Of a DNA stretch of 64,000 nt, positions 17,086 to 25,075 are shown in pieces. The stretch is from Trebonia sp963771985 (GTDB lineage: Bacteria; Actinomycetota; Actinomycetes; Streptosporangiales; Streptosporangiaceae). Both the position numbers and the translations under genes were made by a program. The notes under the pieces are model-generated. The model was not told the DNA's origin. It saw only the letters and a program-made list of their open reading frames with translations, and made no database searches. Positions within the stretch are counted from its first letter, which is position 1; each line of letters opens with the position of its first letter. The stretch spans positions 868,001-932,000 of the forward strand of contig CAVYVO010000004.1 in the NCBI GenBank assembly GCA_963771985.1, read 5' to 3'.

Positions 17086-17466
17086 TCAGCGGGCGGCAGG
17101 CTGGCGCCCGTCCGGGTGCGCGGCCCGCTCGGCGTAGAACTCCTGGACCGCGGCGAACGCCCGCGCGCCGTAGACGGTGGCCGGCCCGCCGTTCATCAGG
17201 AACGTGACGCCGATCGCCTCCGCGGCCTCCGCCGGGGTCGTACCGTGCAGCACCGCGGCGTGCGCGTGCGCGGCGATGCACCCGTCGCACTCCTTGCTGA
17301 CCGCGATCGCCAGCGCGATGAGCTCCTTGGTCCGGGCGTCAAGCGCGCCCGCGGCCAGCGCCGAGTCATGCAGCTGCCGGTAACCCTCGTACACCTGCGG
17401 GATCGCATGCCGCAGCTCGCGGGTCGGCACCCGCAGTTCCTCCCGGACATCTTTCCCGTAACCCAT
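17086..17466 (-). CDS. Carboxymuconolactone decarboxylase / AhpD-like protein
   Basis: A 126-residue all-helical protein of the CMD/AhpD family. The family motif is SKECDGCIAAHAHAA, a C-x2-C followed by His, which in AhpD members forms the peroxidase or thiol-relay active site. The N-terminal part (PQVYEGYRQLHDSALAAGALD) and the glycine-rich C-terminal helix (TFLMNGGPATVYGARAF) fit. The start ATG 17466 has a strong AGGAGG site. It diverges from the CsoR-fold gene, and the shared 170-bp gap holds a CstR-type operator (17586-17601), so it may be repressed by that regulator. A thiol-redox role is inferred from the motif. Confidence 0.88.
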   Translation of the reverse strand: MGYGKDVREELRVPTRELRHAIPQVYEGYRQLHDSALAAGALDARTKELIALAIAVSKECDGCIAAHAHAAVLHGTTPAEAAEAIGVTFLMNGGPATVYGARAFAAVQEFYAERAAHPDGRQPAAR

Positions 17467-17585
17467 CGCTTGCTCCTCCTGGGTCGGTGTCAGCACGTCT
17501 GGACACAGGATCACACGGGTCTTACGGACCGCACAGCAGCCGTAAGTCACCCCGGAGATGCCCATTGGTCCCGCATGCCGGCCAG

Positions 17586-17601
17586 ATACCCCGTCGGGTA
17601 T
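17586..17601. promoter_or_regulatory. CsoR/CstR-type operator between divergent genes
   Basis: ATACCC-CGTC-GGGTAT, a perfect match to the window-wide motif, between the AhpD-like gene and the CsoR-fold regulator; consistent with autoregulation. Confidence 0.75.
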
Positions 17602-17638
17602 AGTGGAGGCTACGCGAAGCGCACCCACGGGAGCCGGC

Positions 17639-17902
17639 ATGGAAACAGACAGCGAGACGATGGCCAGCGTGATCAGGCGGCTGCGGCGGGCGCAGGGCCA
17701 GATCGGCGGCGTGATCAAGATGATCGAGGAAGGCCGCGACTGCGCGGACGTGGTGACACAGCTCGCCGCGGCGTCCCGCGCCCTCGACCGGGCCGGCTTC
17801 AAGATCATCGCGACCGGCCTGCAGCAATGCGCACTCGACGGCAACGGCACCGCCGACGCCGACCGCGAACGGCTCGAGAAGCTCTTCCTCTCCCTCGCCT
17901 GA
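17639..17902 (+). CDS. CsoR/CstR-family regulator without the copper His
   Basis: An 87-residue DUF156 (CsoR/RcnR/FrmR/CstR) helical repressor: IRRLRRAQGQIGGVIKMIEEG, then DCADVVTQLAAASRALDRAG, then GLQQC. The family's two thiols are C35 and C64. Copper-sensing CsoR also needs a His four residues before the second Cys; here that residue is Gly60. This Cys/Cys pattern without His is that of CstR-like persulfide sensors. The canonical copper version (C35, H60, C64) is encoded separately at 21765. An operator lies 38 bp upstream and the same motif precedes the SQR, thioredoxin, TauE, desulfurase and MBL-rhodanese genes, making this the best candidate regulator of that set. Confidence 0.85.
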   Translation: METDSETMASVIRRLRRAQGQIGGVIKMIEEGRDCADVVTQLAAASRALDRAGFKIIATGLQQCALDGNGTADADRERLEKLFLSLA

Positions 17903-17910
17903 ACACACCA

Positions 17911-18654
17911 GTGGAAACCACCGAACAGGCGGCCTGGGACCAGCGCTACTCGGGACCGGACCTGGTGTGGGGCGCGGGCCCGAACCACTTCGTCGCCGGG
18001 GAGCTGGCGGTGCTGCGGCCAGGCCGGGCAATCGACCTGGCGACGGGCGAGGGCCGCAACGCGATCTGGCTCGCCGAGCGCGGCTGGCAGGTCACCGCGG
18101 TGGACTTCTCCGCCGTCGGCCTGGCCCGGGCAGCCCGGCTGGCCGCCGAACGCGGGGTCACCGTCGACTGGGTGCGAGCCGACCTGCTGGACTACCAGCC
18201 TGCCCCAGGCGGCTACGACCTCGTGCTCATCGCCTACCTTCACCTGCCATCGGAAAGCCTCGCGCGGATCTTCGGCGCCGCGGCCGCGGCGCTGAGGCCA
18301 GGCGGCACCCTGCTGGTGATCGGCCACGACCGCGACAACATCGCCCACGGGCATGGCGGCCCGCAGGATCCCGGCCGACTGTACACCCCCGCGCTGGTCA
18401 CCGCGGAACTGGACGGGCTGGATATACGCAAGGCAGAGCAGGTCGAGCGGCACGTACAGACGCCGGAGGGCGAGCGGACGGCGATCGACACCCTGGTCCG
18501 CGCCGAGCGCGCGTATCCCCCGCCAACGCGTTTACAGGACTTGACGGACCGAGGTCTTCGGCGCAAATGGGCCGGGGTATGCGGCGAGATATGTTCTAGT
18601 TTGCCCATATTTCGGCTTCAGGGTGACGGCAGGCCCCGGCTGCCGGTTTCATGA
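17911..18654 (+). CDS. Class I SAM-dependent methyltransferase
   Basis: A 247-aa Rossmann-fold methyltransferase, related in pattern to TehB/thiopurine-type small-molecule enzymes. Motif I is AIDLATGEGRNAIWLA, followed by VTAVDFSAVGLARAA, VDWVRADLLDYQ and a ALRPGGTLLVIGHD segment. It begins at GTG 17911, 8 bp after the CsoR-fold regulator stop, without its own Shine-Dalgarno, so it is probably translated by coupling. Its substrate is unknown; the operon with a persulfide-type sensor suggests a sulfur or metalloid compound, by inference. The last 30 or so residues (after the YPPPTRLQDL region) look less conserved and may be a frame run-on. Confidence 0.82.
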   Translation: METTEQAAWDQRYSGPDLVWGAGPNHFVAGELAVLRPGRAIDLATGEGRNAIWLAERGWQVTAVDFSAVGLARAARLAAERGVTVDWVRADLLDYQPAPGGYDLVLIAYLHLPSESLARIFGAAAAALRPGGTLLVIGHDRDNIAHGHGGPQDPGRLYTPALVTAELDGLDIRKAEQVERHVQTPEGERTAIDTLVRAERAYPPPTRLQDLTDRGLRRKWAGVCGEICSSLPIFRLQGDGRPRLPVS

Positions 18655-18747
18655 TCATGTGATGCCCGGTTTCCGGACGGCGGATTCTCCGTGAACGACA
18701 GGCGCCAAGGCTAGGCACGCGGGTGACGGAGCGGTGATGATCTTGGC

Positions 18748-19347
18748 GTGGCGATAGTCGACGATCCGGTGCGCGCCCGGCTGCTGCGCCGCGGGTTCGT
18801 GCTGGAGTACGTGACGCTGGGCTGGAATGTGGCCGGGATCGTCGTCCTGGCGGTCGCGGCGGTCGCGGCCCGGTCGGTGGCGCTGGCCGGGTTCGGCCTG
18901 GATTCCCTGATCGAGATCGGCGCGTCCACCGTCGTGATCTGGGAGCTGTCAGGCACCGGCGAGGACCGGCAGCGCCGGGGCCTGCGGCTGATCGGGTACG
19001 CGTTCGCCGCCCTGGCCGTGTACCTGCTCGCCCAGTCGACCGTTGTGCTGGCGGCCGGGTACCACCCCCGGCATTCGGTGGCCGGGATCGTGTGGACCGC
19101 GGTGACCGCGGTGGTCATGTTCGGGCTGGCAGGCGGCAAGGCCGCGACCGGGCGGGCGCTGGATAACCCGGTGCTGCGCACCGAAGGCCGGGTCACCATG
19201 ATCGACGGCATCCTGGCCGTCGCGGTGCTGGCCGGCCTGGTGCTGAACGCCGCGGCCGGCTGGTGGTGGGCCGACCCCGCCGCCGGCTACGTGCTGGTCT
19301 ACTACGCCGCCCGGGAAGTACGGGAGATCTTCTTCGCGGGCCACTGA
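18748..19347 (+). CDS. CDF-like cation transporter, short form
   Basis: A 199-aa membrane protein with about six helices that resembles the membrane domain of cation diffusion facilitators. It has the TM2-like motif GFGLDSLIEIGAS (Asp/Glu pair) and the TM5-like motif RTEGRVTMIDGILAVAVL, and no C-terminal cytoplasmic metal domain. The start GTG 18748 has no Shine-Dalgarno and may be leaderless. A decayed near-copy lies at 2849-3377. Its 3' end overlaps copA in antisense by 46 bp. A copper or divalent-metal export role is plausible from family and position but not proven. Confidence 0.8.
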   Translation: MAIVDDPVRARLLRRGFVLEYVTLGWNVAGIVVLAVAAVAARSVALAGFGLDSLIEIGASTVVIWELSGTGEDRQRRGLRLIGYAFAALAVYLLAQSTVVLAAGYHPRHSVAGIVWTAVTAVVMFGLAGGKAATGRALDNPVLRTEGRVTMIDGILAVAVLAGLVLNAAAGWWWADPAAGYVLVYYAAREVREIFFAGH

Positions 19348-21629
19348 CCTGACGCGACGCCTGACACGACGGCGGTGCGCGGCTGCCCGGCAGGCTGGAA
19401 GCGGCGCAGCCGCAGGCTGTTGGTGACCACGAACACGGAGCTGAACGCCATCGCGGCCCCCGCGATCAGCGGGCTCAGGAACCCCAGCGCGGCGAGCGGG
19501 ATCGCGGCGGCGTTGTAGGCGAAAGCCCAGAACAGGTTGCCCTTGATGGTGGCCAGCGTACGGCGGGAGAGCAGGATCGCGTCGGGCACGGCGCGCAGGT
19601 CGCCGCGGACCAGGGTCAGGTCGGCGGCCTCGACGGCGGCGTCGGTGCCGGTTCCCATGGCCAGGCCGAGGTCGGCCTGGGCCAGGGCGGCGGCGTCGTT
19701 GACCCCGTCCCCGGCCATGGCCACTACCCGCCCGGCGGCCTGCAGTTCCTTGACCGCGGTGGCCTTGCCGGCCGGCAGCACGCCGGCGATCACCTCGTCG
19801 ATGTCCACCTGGCCGGCCACGGCGCGGGCGGCGCGCTCGTTGTCACCGGTGAGCAGCACCGGCCGCAGCCCCATCTCGCGCAGCCGCCGGATCGCCTCGG
19901 CGGAGGTGGGCCTGACGGTGTCGGAGACGATGAGCACCCCGCGCACTTGGCCGTCCCAGCCGACGAACACCGCGGTCTGCCCGGCCGCCTCCGCTTCGGC
20001 CGCGCGGGCCGCCAGGGCGGGCGGAATGCGCTGCGCCCATTCGTCCTCCAGCCAGGAAGCCCGGCCGACCGCGACGGCGTGCCCGTCGGCGACGGCGGTG
20101 ACGCCGAGGCCGTGGTGGCTGGTGAACTCCTCCGCGGCTGGCAACTCAGCGCCGAGCCGGGCCCGGGCGCCGTCCGCGATCGCGGCGGCGATCGGGTGCC
20201 CGGATGGGTCCTCGGCCGCACCCGCCAGCCGCAGCAGTTCACAGACATCCTCGCCAGGCGCGGCGGCGACGTCGGCAAGCGACATCTGCCCTGTGGTGAT
20301 GGTGCCGGTCTTGTCCAGCACGATCGTGTCAACGGTCCGGGTGGACTCCAGTACCTCGGGTCCTTTGATCAGGATGCCGAGCTGGGCGCCGCGCCCGGTG
20401 CCCACCAGGATCGCGGTCGGGGTGGCCAGCCCCATCGCGCAGGGACAGGCGATGATCAGCACCGCCACCGCGGCGGTGAACGCGGCACCGGGAGACTGCC
20501 CGGCGGCCAGCCAGGCGGCCAGGGTCGCGAGCGAGACGCCGATGACGACGGGAACGAACACCGCGGAGACCCGGTCGGCGAGCCGCTGCACCGGCGCCTT
20601 GCCGTGCTGTGCCTCTTCCACCAGCCGGGTGATCCGGGCAAGCTCGGTGCCGGCGCCGACCCGGGTGGCGCGGACCACGAGCCGGCCGCTGATGTTCACG
20701 CACCCGCCGGTCACCGCGTCCTCGGCGGTGACCTCGGCGGGGACGGGCTCGCCGGTGAGCAGCGAGGTGTCCACCGCGGAGCTGCCGGATTCGACGATGC
20801 CGTCGGTGGCGATCTTCTCTCCGGGCCGGACGACGAACAGGTCCCCGGCGGCCAGCCGCTCCACCGGGACGCGGGTCTCCCGGCCGTCGCGAAGCACCGC
20901 GGCGTCCCTGGCGCCGAGAGAGGCCAGCGCCCGCAGCGCGGCGCCGGAGCGCCGCTTGGCGCGGGCCTCGAAGTAGCGGCCGAGCAGGATCAGCACCGTC
21001 ACGCCCGCGGCTGTGTCCAGGTAGATGTCAGATGCCCCGGAGTGCTGGGCGAGCAGGGTGAAGTTCATCCGCATGCCGGGCAGGCCGGCGCTGGTGAAGA
21101 ACAGCGCGTACAGCGACCAGGCGAACGCGGCCGTCACCCCGGCCGAGATCAGGGTGTCCATGGTGGCGGTGCCGTGCCGCGCGTTGACCAGCGCGGCGCG
21201 GTGGAACGGCCACGCCCCCCACACGGCCACGGGCGCGGCCAGCGCCAGCGACAGCCACTGCCAGTCGCGGAACTGCAGCGCCGGCACCATGGCAAGCACC
21301 ACCACCGGAACCGCCAGGACCAGGGAAACCAGCAGCCGCCGCCGCGGCGCGGTGGTCTCGTCCGCCTCCGGCACGGGCCCGGCCGCCGGAGCCTCCGGCG
21401 GGGCGGGCAGCGCGGCGGTGTATCCGGCCTGCTCGACGACCGCGATCAGGTCCTCGGGGCTGACCGTGGCGGGGAAGCTGACCGAGGCCCTCTCGGTGGC
21501 GAAGTTGACGGTGGCGGCGACCCCGTCGAGCTTGTTCAGCTTCTTCTCGATCCGCGCCGCGCACGAGGCGCACGTCATCCCGCCGATCTCCAGATCGACG
21601 GAACGGTTCTCGCCCGCGATGGCCGTCAT
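19302..21629 (-). CDS. copA: Copper-transporting P1B-type ATPase
   Basis: A 775-residue copper-exporting P-type ATPase. An N-terminal heavy-metal domain has GGMTCASCAARI (C20, C23). There follow the membrane helices, the ion-binding CPC in LIIACPCAMGLATPT, the actuator TGEP, the phosphorylated Asp in DKTGTITTG, the HP dipeptide in PSGHPIAAA, TGDN and the hinge GDGVNDAAAL, then two last helices. This is the complete Cu+ ATPase set. It is followed in the same direction upstream by its csoR regulator. The final dozen codons run antisense into the CDF-like gene, giving the odd tail QWPAKKISRTSRAA. Export of Cu+ from the cytoplasm is a safe assignment. Confidence 0.95.
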   Translation of the reverse strand: MTAIAGENRSVDLEIGGMTCASCAARIEKKLNKLDGVAATVNFATERASVSFPATVSPEDLIAVVEQAGYTAALPAPPEAPAAGPVPEADETTAPRRRLLVSLVLAVPVVVLAMVPALQFRDWQWLSLALAAPVAVWGAWPFHRAALVNARHGTATMDTLISAGVTAAFAWSLYALFFTSAGLPGMRMNFTLLAQHSGASDIYLDTAAGVTVLILLGRYFEARAKRRSGAALRALASLGARDAAVLRDGRETRVPVERLAAGDLFVVRPGEKIATDGIVESGSSAVDTSLLTGEPVPAEVTAEDAVTGGCVNISGRLVVRATRVGAGTELARITRLVEEAQHGKAPVQRLADRVSAVFVPVVIGVSLATLAAWLAAGQSPGAAFTAAVAVLIIACPCAMGLATPTAILVGTGRGAQLGILIKGPEVLESTRTVDTIVLDKTGTITTGQMSLADVAAAPGEDVCELLRLAGAAEDPSGHPIAAAIADGARARLGAELPAAEEFTSHHGLGVTAVADGHAVAVGRASWLEDEWAQRIPPALAARAAEAEAAGQTAVFVGWDGQVRGVLIVSDTVRPTSAEAIRRLREMGLRPVLLTGDNERAARAVAGQVDIDEVIAGVLPAGKATAVKELQAAGRVVAMAGDGVNDAAALAQADLGLAMGTGTDAAVEAADLTLVRGDLRAVPDAILLSRRTLATIKGNLFWAFAYNAAAIPLAALGFLSPLIAGAAMAFSSVFVVTNSLRLRRFQPAGQPRTAVVSGVASGQWPAKKISRTSRAA

Positions 21630-21764
21630 CGGTGCGTGCTCCCTTCGTGCGGCACATAGTCACTACGGGCCCGTTCGGGAAAATCGAGACGAGTCCGAAC
21701 GAGCGGTGGCGACTGCATGAGGACCTGCGCTCTCACCCGCCGCGCGGCTTACCCGGCGCTGTCG

Positions 21765-22046
21765 TCAGGACTTCACCAGGCGGGCGATTGCGTCGGACGC
21801 CTCGCGGATCTTCGCGGCCGCGACGTCACCGCCCTCGGCCACGGCCTCGGTGACGCAGTGCGCGAGGTGATCTTCCAGCAGGCCCAGCGCCACCGACTGC
21901 AGCGCCCTGGTCGCCGCCGACACCTGGGTCAGGATGTCGATGCAGTACTTGTCGTCCTCGACCATCTTCTGCAGGCCGCGGACCTGGCCCTCGATCCGGC
22001 GCAGCCGCTTGAGGTACTCGTCTTTGCTTGGGGTGTATCCGTGCAC
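21765..22046 (-). CDS. csoR: Copper-sensing repressor CsoR
   Basis: A 93-residue DUF156 repressor with the complete copper-ligand set: C35 in DDKYCIDILTQ, then H60 and C64 in LLEDHLAHCV. The helices read LKRLRRIEGQVRGLQKMVEDD and AATRALQSVALGLLEDHL. It lies directly upstream of copA in the same direction, the standard arrangement for Cu(I)-relieved repression. I chose GTG 22046 because GGAGGG lies 4 nt before it; an ATG at 22058 in the same frame is possible. Comparison with the His-less paralogue at 17639 separates the copper sensor from the presumed persulfide sensor. Confidence 0.92.
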   Translation of the reverse strand: MHGYTPSKDEYLKRLRRIEGQVRGLQKMVEDDKYCIDILTQVSAATRALQSVALGLLEDHLAHCVTEAVAEGGDVAAAKIREASDAIARLVKS

Positions 22047-22070
22047 GCCGCCCTCCATTTACTAATTACC

Positions 22071-22087
22071 ATACCCCCGCACAGTAT
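22071..22087. promoter_or_regulatory. Possible degenerate CsoR operator before csoR
   Basis: ATACCCCCGCACAGTAT, with only the outer four bases (ATAC and GTAT) paired, 25 bp before csoR. It lacks the inner symmetry of the other sites, so a different, copper-specific operator design or chance is possible. Confidence 0.3.
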
Positions 22088-22207
22088 ATTCAGGTCGTCT
22101 GGCCCGAATGTGCGTGACCATCGGCACTGTCGCCTGCGCGGCGAACGCGGCGTACAGGACCCGGCCATGGCTCCAACTTCGTGCGGTTGCAGAAGTAATA
22201 CGCTGAT

Positions 22208-22263
22208 GACGATCGACGAGCGACGAGCGACGAGCGACGATCGACGATCGACGATCGACGAGC
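22208..22263. repeat. Tandem heptamer repeat, eight units
   Basis: Eight head-to-tail 7-bp units GACGATC or GACGAGC without interruption, in the order T,G,G,G,T,T,T,G at the sixth base. It lies between csoR and the ClC gene. The 22088-22379 interval holds nothing else I can support. Confidence 0.9.
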
Positions 22264-22379
22264 GGGCCGCGGGCCTTGTGCTGAGTCGGCTCCGCTACGC
22301 GCGAGGCTAGTTCCTGACCCTCGCCTGACCGGGAGGCCGGAACCATGCAGTACGGGATCGCCACTCTGGAGTTGCCCGC

Positions 22380-23867
22380 ATGAACGGTCACGGCGGCCAG
22401 GCAGGCCGTCCCGGGCCGCCGCGCTGGCTCAGCGCCGCGCGCGGCTGGCAGCAGGCCAGGGTTAGCGAGCGCGCACGACGACCGGAGCCGCTGCTGAAGC
22501 GGCGCATGCCGTCCGGCCGCGGCGCGATGGAGCAGCCGAACATCACAAGCGGCGGGGCCGGGATCCTCACGCTGCGGTTCTGGGCGATGGTGGTCGCGTG
22601 CGGCATCGCCGCCGGCCTGCTCGGCGCGCTGATGATGCTGATCTTGTTCAACGTGCAGTACGCGGCGTTCGGCTACCACGCGGGGAGCCTGGAGCATGGC
22701 GTCGCGCAGGCATCCGCGGCGCGGCGGGTGGGCTCCCTGCTGATCGCGGGCGCGTTCGGCGGCGTCGCGTGGTTCCTGCTGCGGCGTTACACGAAGGGTG
22801 AGCCGTCCGAGATCGACGAGGCGATCTGGAACGGCGACGGGCAACTGTCGTTCCGCCGCAGCCTGGGCTCATCGGTGATCTCCGAGGTGGTCATCGGCAT
22901 GGGCGCGTCAATTGGCCGGGAAGCCGCGCCCAAGCTGCTGGGCGGCGCGTCGGGCAGCGTCCTTTCCGGCTGGGCCGGCCTGTCGGCACAGCAGCGCCGG
23001 CTGCTCGTGGCGTGCGGTGGCGGCGCCGGGCTCGCCGCCGTCTACAACGTCCCGCTGGCCGGCGCGCTGTTCACGGCCGAGATCCTCATCGGGAGCATTA
23101 CCCTGCCCGTGATGCTGCCGGCCATCGTGTGCTCCTGGATCGCGACCGCCACGGCATGGATATACTTGCCCGATCGCGCCATCTATCCGGGCATCCCTGA
23201 CTACCGCTTCACCTGGTCGCTGATGACGTGGGCGCTGCTGGCGGGGCCGGTCATCGGGCTGATCTCGTCCGGCTACATCCGGCTCATCGGGTGGGTGTCG
23301 TATCACCGGGTCGGGGGAACCAGGGCGCTGTTCGCGCCGGTGATAGCCTTCGGCATCCTCGGGATCATCGGCATCTGGTACCCGCAGCTGTTCGGGAATG
23401 GCCTGGACATGGCCCGGGACGCGTTCCTCGGCCTCAGCGGCTTCAGCCTGATGCTTACCCTGTCCGCGCTCAAGCCGCTGGTCACGGCCCTGTGCCTGGG
23501 CAGCGGGGCATCCGGCGGCCTGTTCACCCCGACGCTCAGCACCGGCGCGGTTCTCGGCGGCGCCCTGGGCATCGCCTGGAACCTGGCCTGGCCCGGCTCG
23601 CCGTCCGGCGCGTTCGCCATGGTCTGCGCCGCCGCCATGATCGGTGCGGCCATGCAGGCGCCGCTATCCGGCCTGGCTCTCGTGCTCGAGCTCACCCACA
23701 GCGGCTTCGGCCTGATGGTCCCCATGATGGCGGCGACCGCGATCGCCACGCTCGTCGCCTTCCACGTCGACGGATACTCTATCTACTCCGCCCGGCTGCC
23801 GACGTCCGCCGAAAACAGCGCGCCCGCCGGGGCGGCGGCGGATACCCCGACGGACCACCGGCACTAG
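22380..23867 (+). CDS. ClC-family chloride channel/antiporter
   Basis: A 495-aa membrane protein of the ClC family, moving chloride or fluoride, often in exchange for protons. The three anion-pathway motifs are visible: GMGASIGREAAPKLLGG (the GREGP-type helix), GAGLAAVYNVPLAGALF, and GSGASGGLFTPTLSTGAVLGG. There are about 10-12 hydrophobic segments and no C-terminal CBS domains. A polar N-terminus of about 60 residues precedes the first helix. The start ATG 22380 has GGAG at a suitable distance. A C-terminally truncated paralogue is at 30955-31490. Its link to the sulfur genes is unknown. Confidence 0.9.
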   Translation: MNGHGGQAGRPGPPRWLSAARGWQQARVSERARRPEPLLKRRMPSGRGAMEQPNITSGGAGILTLRFWAMVVACGIAAGLLGALMMLILFNVQYAAFGYHAGSLEHGVAQASAARRVGSLLIAGAFGGVAWFLLRRYTKGEPSEIDEAIWNGDGQLSFRRSLGSSVISEVVIGMGASIGREAAPKLLGGASGSVLSGWAGLSAQQRRLLVACGGGAGLAAVYNVPLAGALFTAEILIGSITLPVMLPAIVCSWIATATAWIYLPDRAIYPGIPDYRFTWSLMTWALLAGPVIGLISSGYIRLIGWVSYHRVGGTRALFAPVIAFGILGIIGIWYPQLFGNGLDMARDAFLGLSGFSLMLTLSALKPLVTALCLGSGASGGLFTPTLSTGAVLGGALGIAWNLAWPGSPSGAFAMVCAAAMIGAAMQAPLSGLALVLELTHSGFGLMVPMMAATAIATLVAFHVDGYSIYSARLPTSAENSAPAGAAADTPTDHRH

Positions 23868-25075
23868 TCCAGGCGGCCCTTGAGCATAACGTTCCAGTAG
23901 AGGGCCGGCAGCCCGTACCGCTTGAGCAGCCACATGTCGTACCGGGGCTTGAGGGTGTTGATGAACGGGAACGTGGGCGTGCGCTTGAGGTCGTAGTCGA
24001 ACTCGGCGAGCAGCATCCTGTTCCGTGAGGTGACCAGCGGGCAGGACGTGTACCCGTTGTAGCTCGCGGGCAGCGGGCGGTTATTCATGGCCGCGAGCAC
24101 GTTGTTCACCAGGACGACCGCCTGCTTGCGCGCGGCGGCGCCGGTCTTGGACGTCGGCAGGTTCGACGCGTCGCCGAGGGCGAACACGTTGGGCCAGTCC
24201 GGGCTCTGCAGGGTGTGCTTGCCGACTCGCGCGTAGCCGAACGGGGTGGCCGGGTCCGCCAGCGGCGTCGCCTTGAGCCAGTCGGGTGCGCTCTGCGGCG
24301 GGGTGGCGTGCAGGATGTCGTAGTCGATGGTCTCCTTGGTGCCGGCCTTGGTGTCGGAGATGACGGCCCGTTTGTTGTCGCCGTCCACCTCGGTCAGCTG
24401 GGATTCCTTGCGGACCTCGATGCCGTAGCCCGCGGCGACGCCCTCGAGCACCTTCGCCCAGTCGGGCTGGCTGAACATGGCCGCGGTGGGCAGCACGAGG
24501 ATGACCCGGGTACGGTCAAGGACGCCCTGGGAGCGCCACCAGTCGGCGGCCAGGTAGGCGATCTTCTGCGGCGCGCCCGCGCACTTGATCGGCCCGGCCG
24601 GCATGGTGAACAGTGCGGTGCCGCCGCGCAGGTCGCGGATGAACTCCCAGGTGCGCGGGGGAAGGTCTGGGCGGTAGTTGCTGGAGACGCCGCGCTCGCC
24701 GAGCGTCTCGGTGAGCCCGGGAACCTTGCCGAAGTCGAGCTGGATCCCAGGGGCGACGACCAGGTAGTCGTAGCCCAGCACCCGGCCGGACATGGTGGCC
24801 ACGGTCTGCGCGGCGGGGTCGATGCTGGCGGCGGCTTCGCGGACCCACAGGACGCCCTTGGGCATGACGCTGCCTTCCGGCCGCACCGTCTCCGACAACG
24901 GGGCCCGGCCGCCGCCGACCAGCGTGAACAACGGCTGGTAGTAATGAGTGCCGGACGGCTCGACGATGGCGACGTCAGATACCCCGGCTCGCCCGAGGCG
25001 GGCCGCGACCGTAATGCCGGCCGTCCCGCCGCCGATGATCAAGACCTTGTGGCGTTCTTGGTTCGGAGCGCTCAT
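23864..25075 (-). CDS. sqr: Sulfide:quinone oxidoreductase, type II-like (copy 2)
   Basis: A 403-aa FAD enzyme that oxidises sulfide and reduces quinone. It has KVLIIGGGTAGITVAARL, the persulfide-forming Cys in AGPIKCAGAPQKIAYLA, the second FAD motif NVFALGDASNLPTSKTGAA, and the second redox Cys in YTSCPLVTSRNRMLLAEFDY, the pattern of type II SQR that lacks a third Cys. The C-terminal segment RYGLPALYWNVML is the membrane-binding amphipathic part. It is translationally coupled to the upstream MBL-rhodanese gene (4-nt overlap ATGA) and its stop overlaps the ClC gene convergently by 4 bp. Sulfide is converted to persulfide, which the partner enzyme would then oxidise. Confidence 0.92.
   Translation of the reverse strand: MSAPNQERHKVLIIGGGTAGITVAARLGRAGVSDVAIVEPSGTHYYQPLFTLVGGGRAPLSETVRPEGSVMPKGVLWVREAAASIDPAAQTVATMSGRVLGYDYLVVAPGIQLDFGKVPGLTETLGERGVSSNYRPDLPPRTWEFIRDLRGGTALFTMPAGPIKCAGAPQKIAYLAADWWRSQGVLDRTRVILVLPTAAMFSQPDWAKVLEGVAAGYGIEVRKESQLTEVDGDNKRAVISDTKAGTKETIDYDILHATPPQSAPDWLKATPLADPATPFGYARVGKHTLQSPDWPNVFALGDASNLPTSKTGAAARKQAVVLVNNVLAAMNNRPLPASYNGYTSCPLVTSRNRMLLAEFDYDLKRTPTFPFINTLKPRYDMWLLKRYGLPALYWNVMLKGRLD

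Noticed and set aside
22208..22263. CRISPR array
   Set aside because: The 7-bp units are contiguous without spacers; this is a microsatellite-like tandem repeat.
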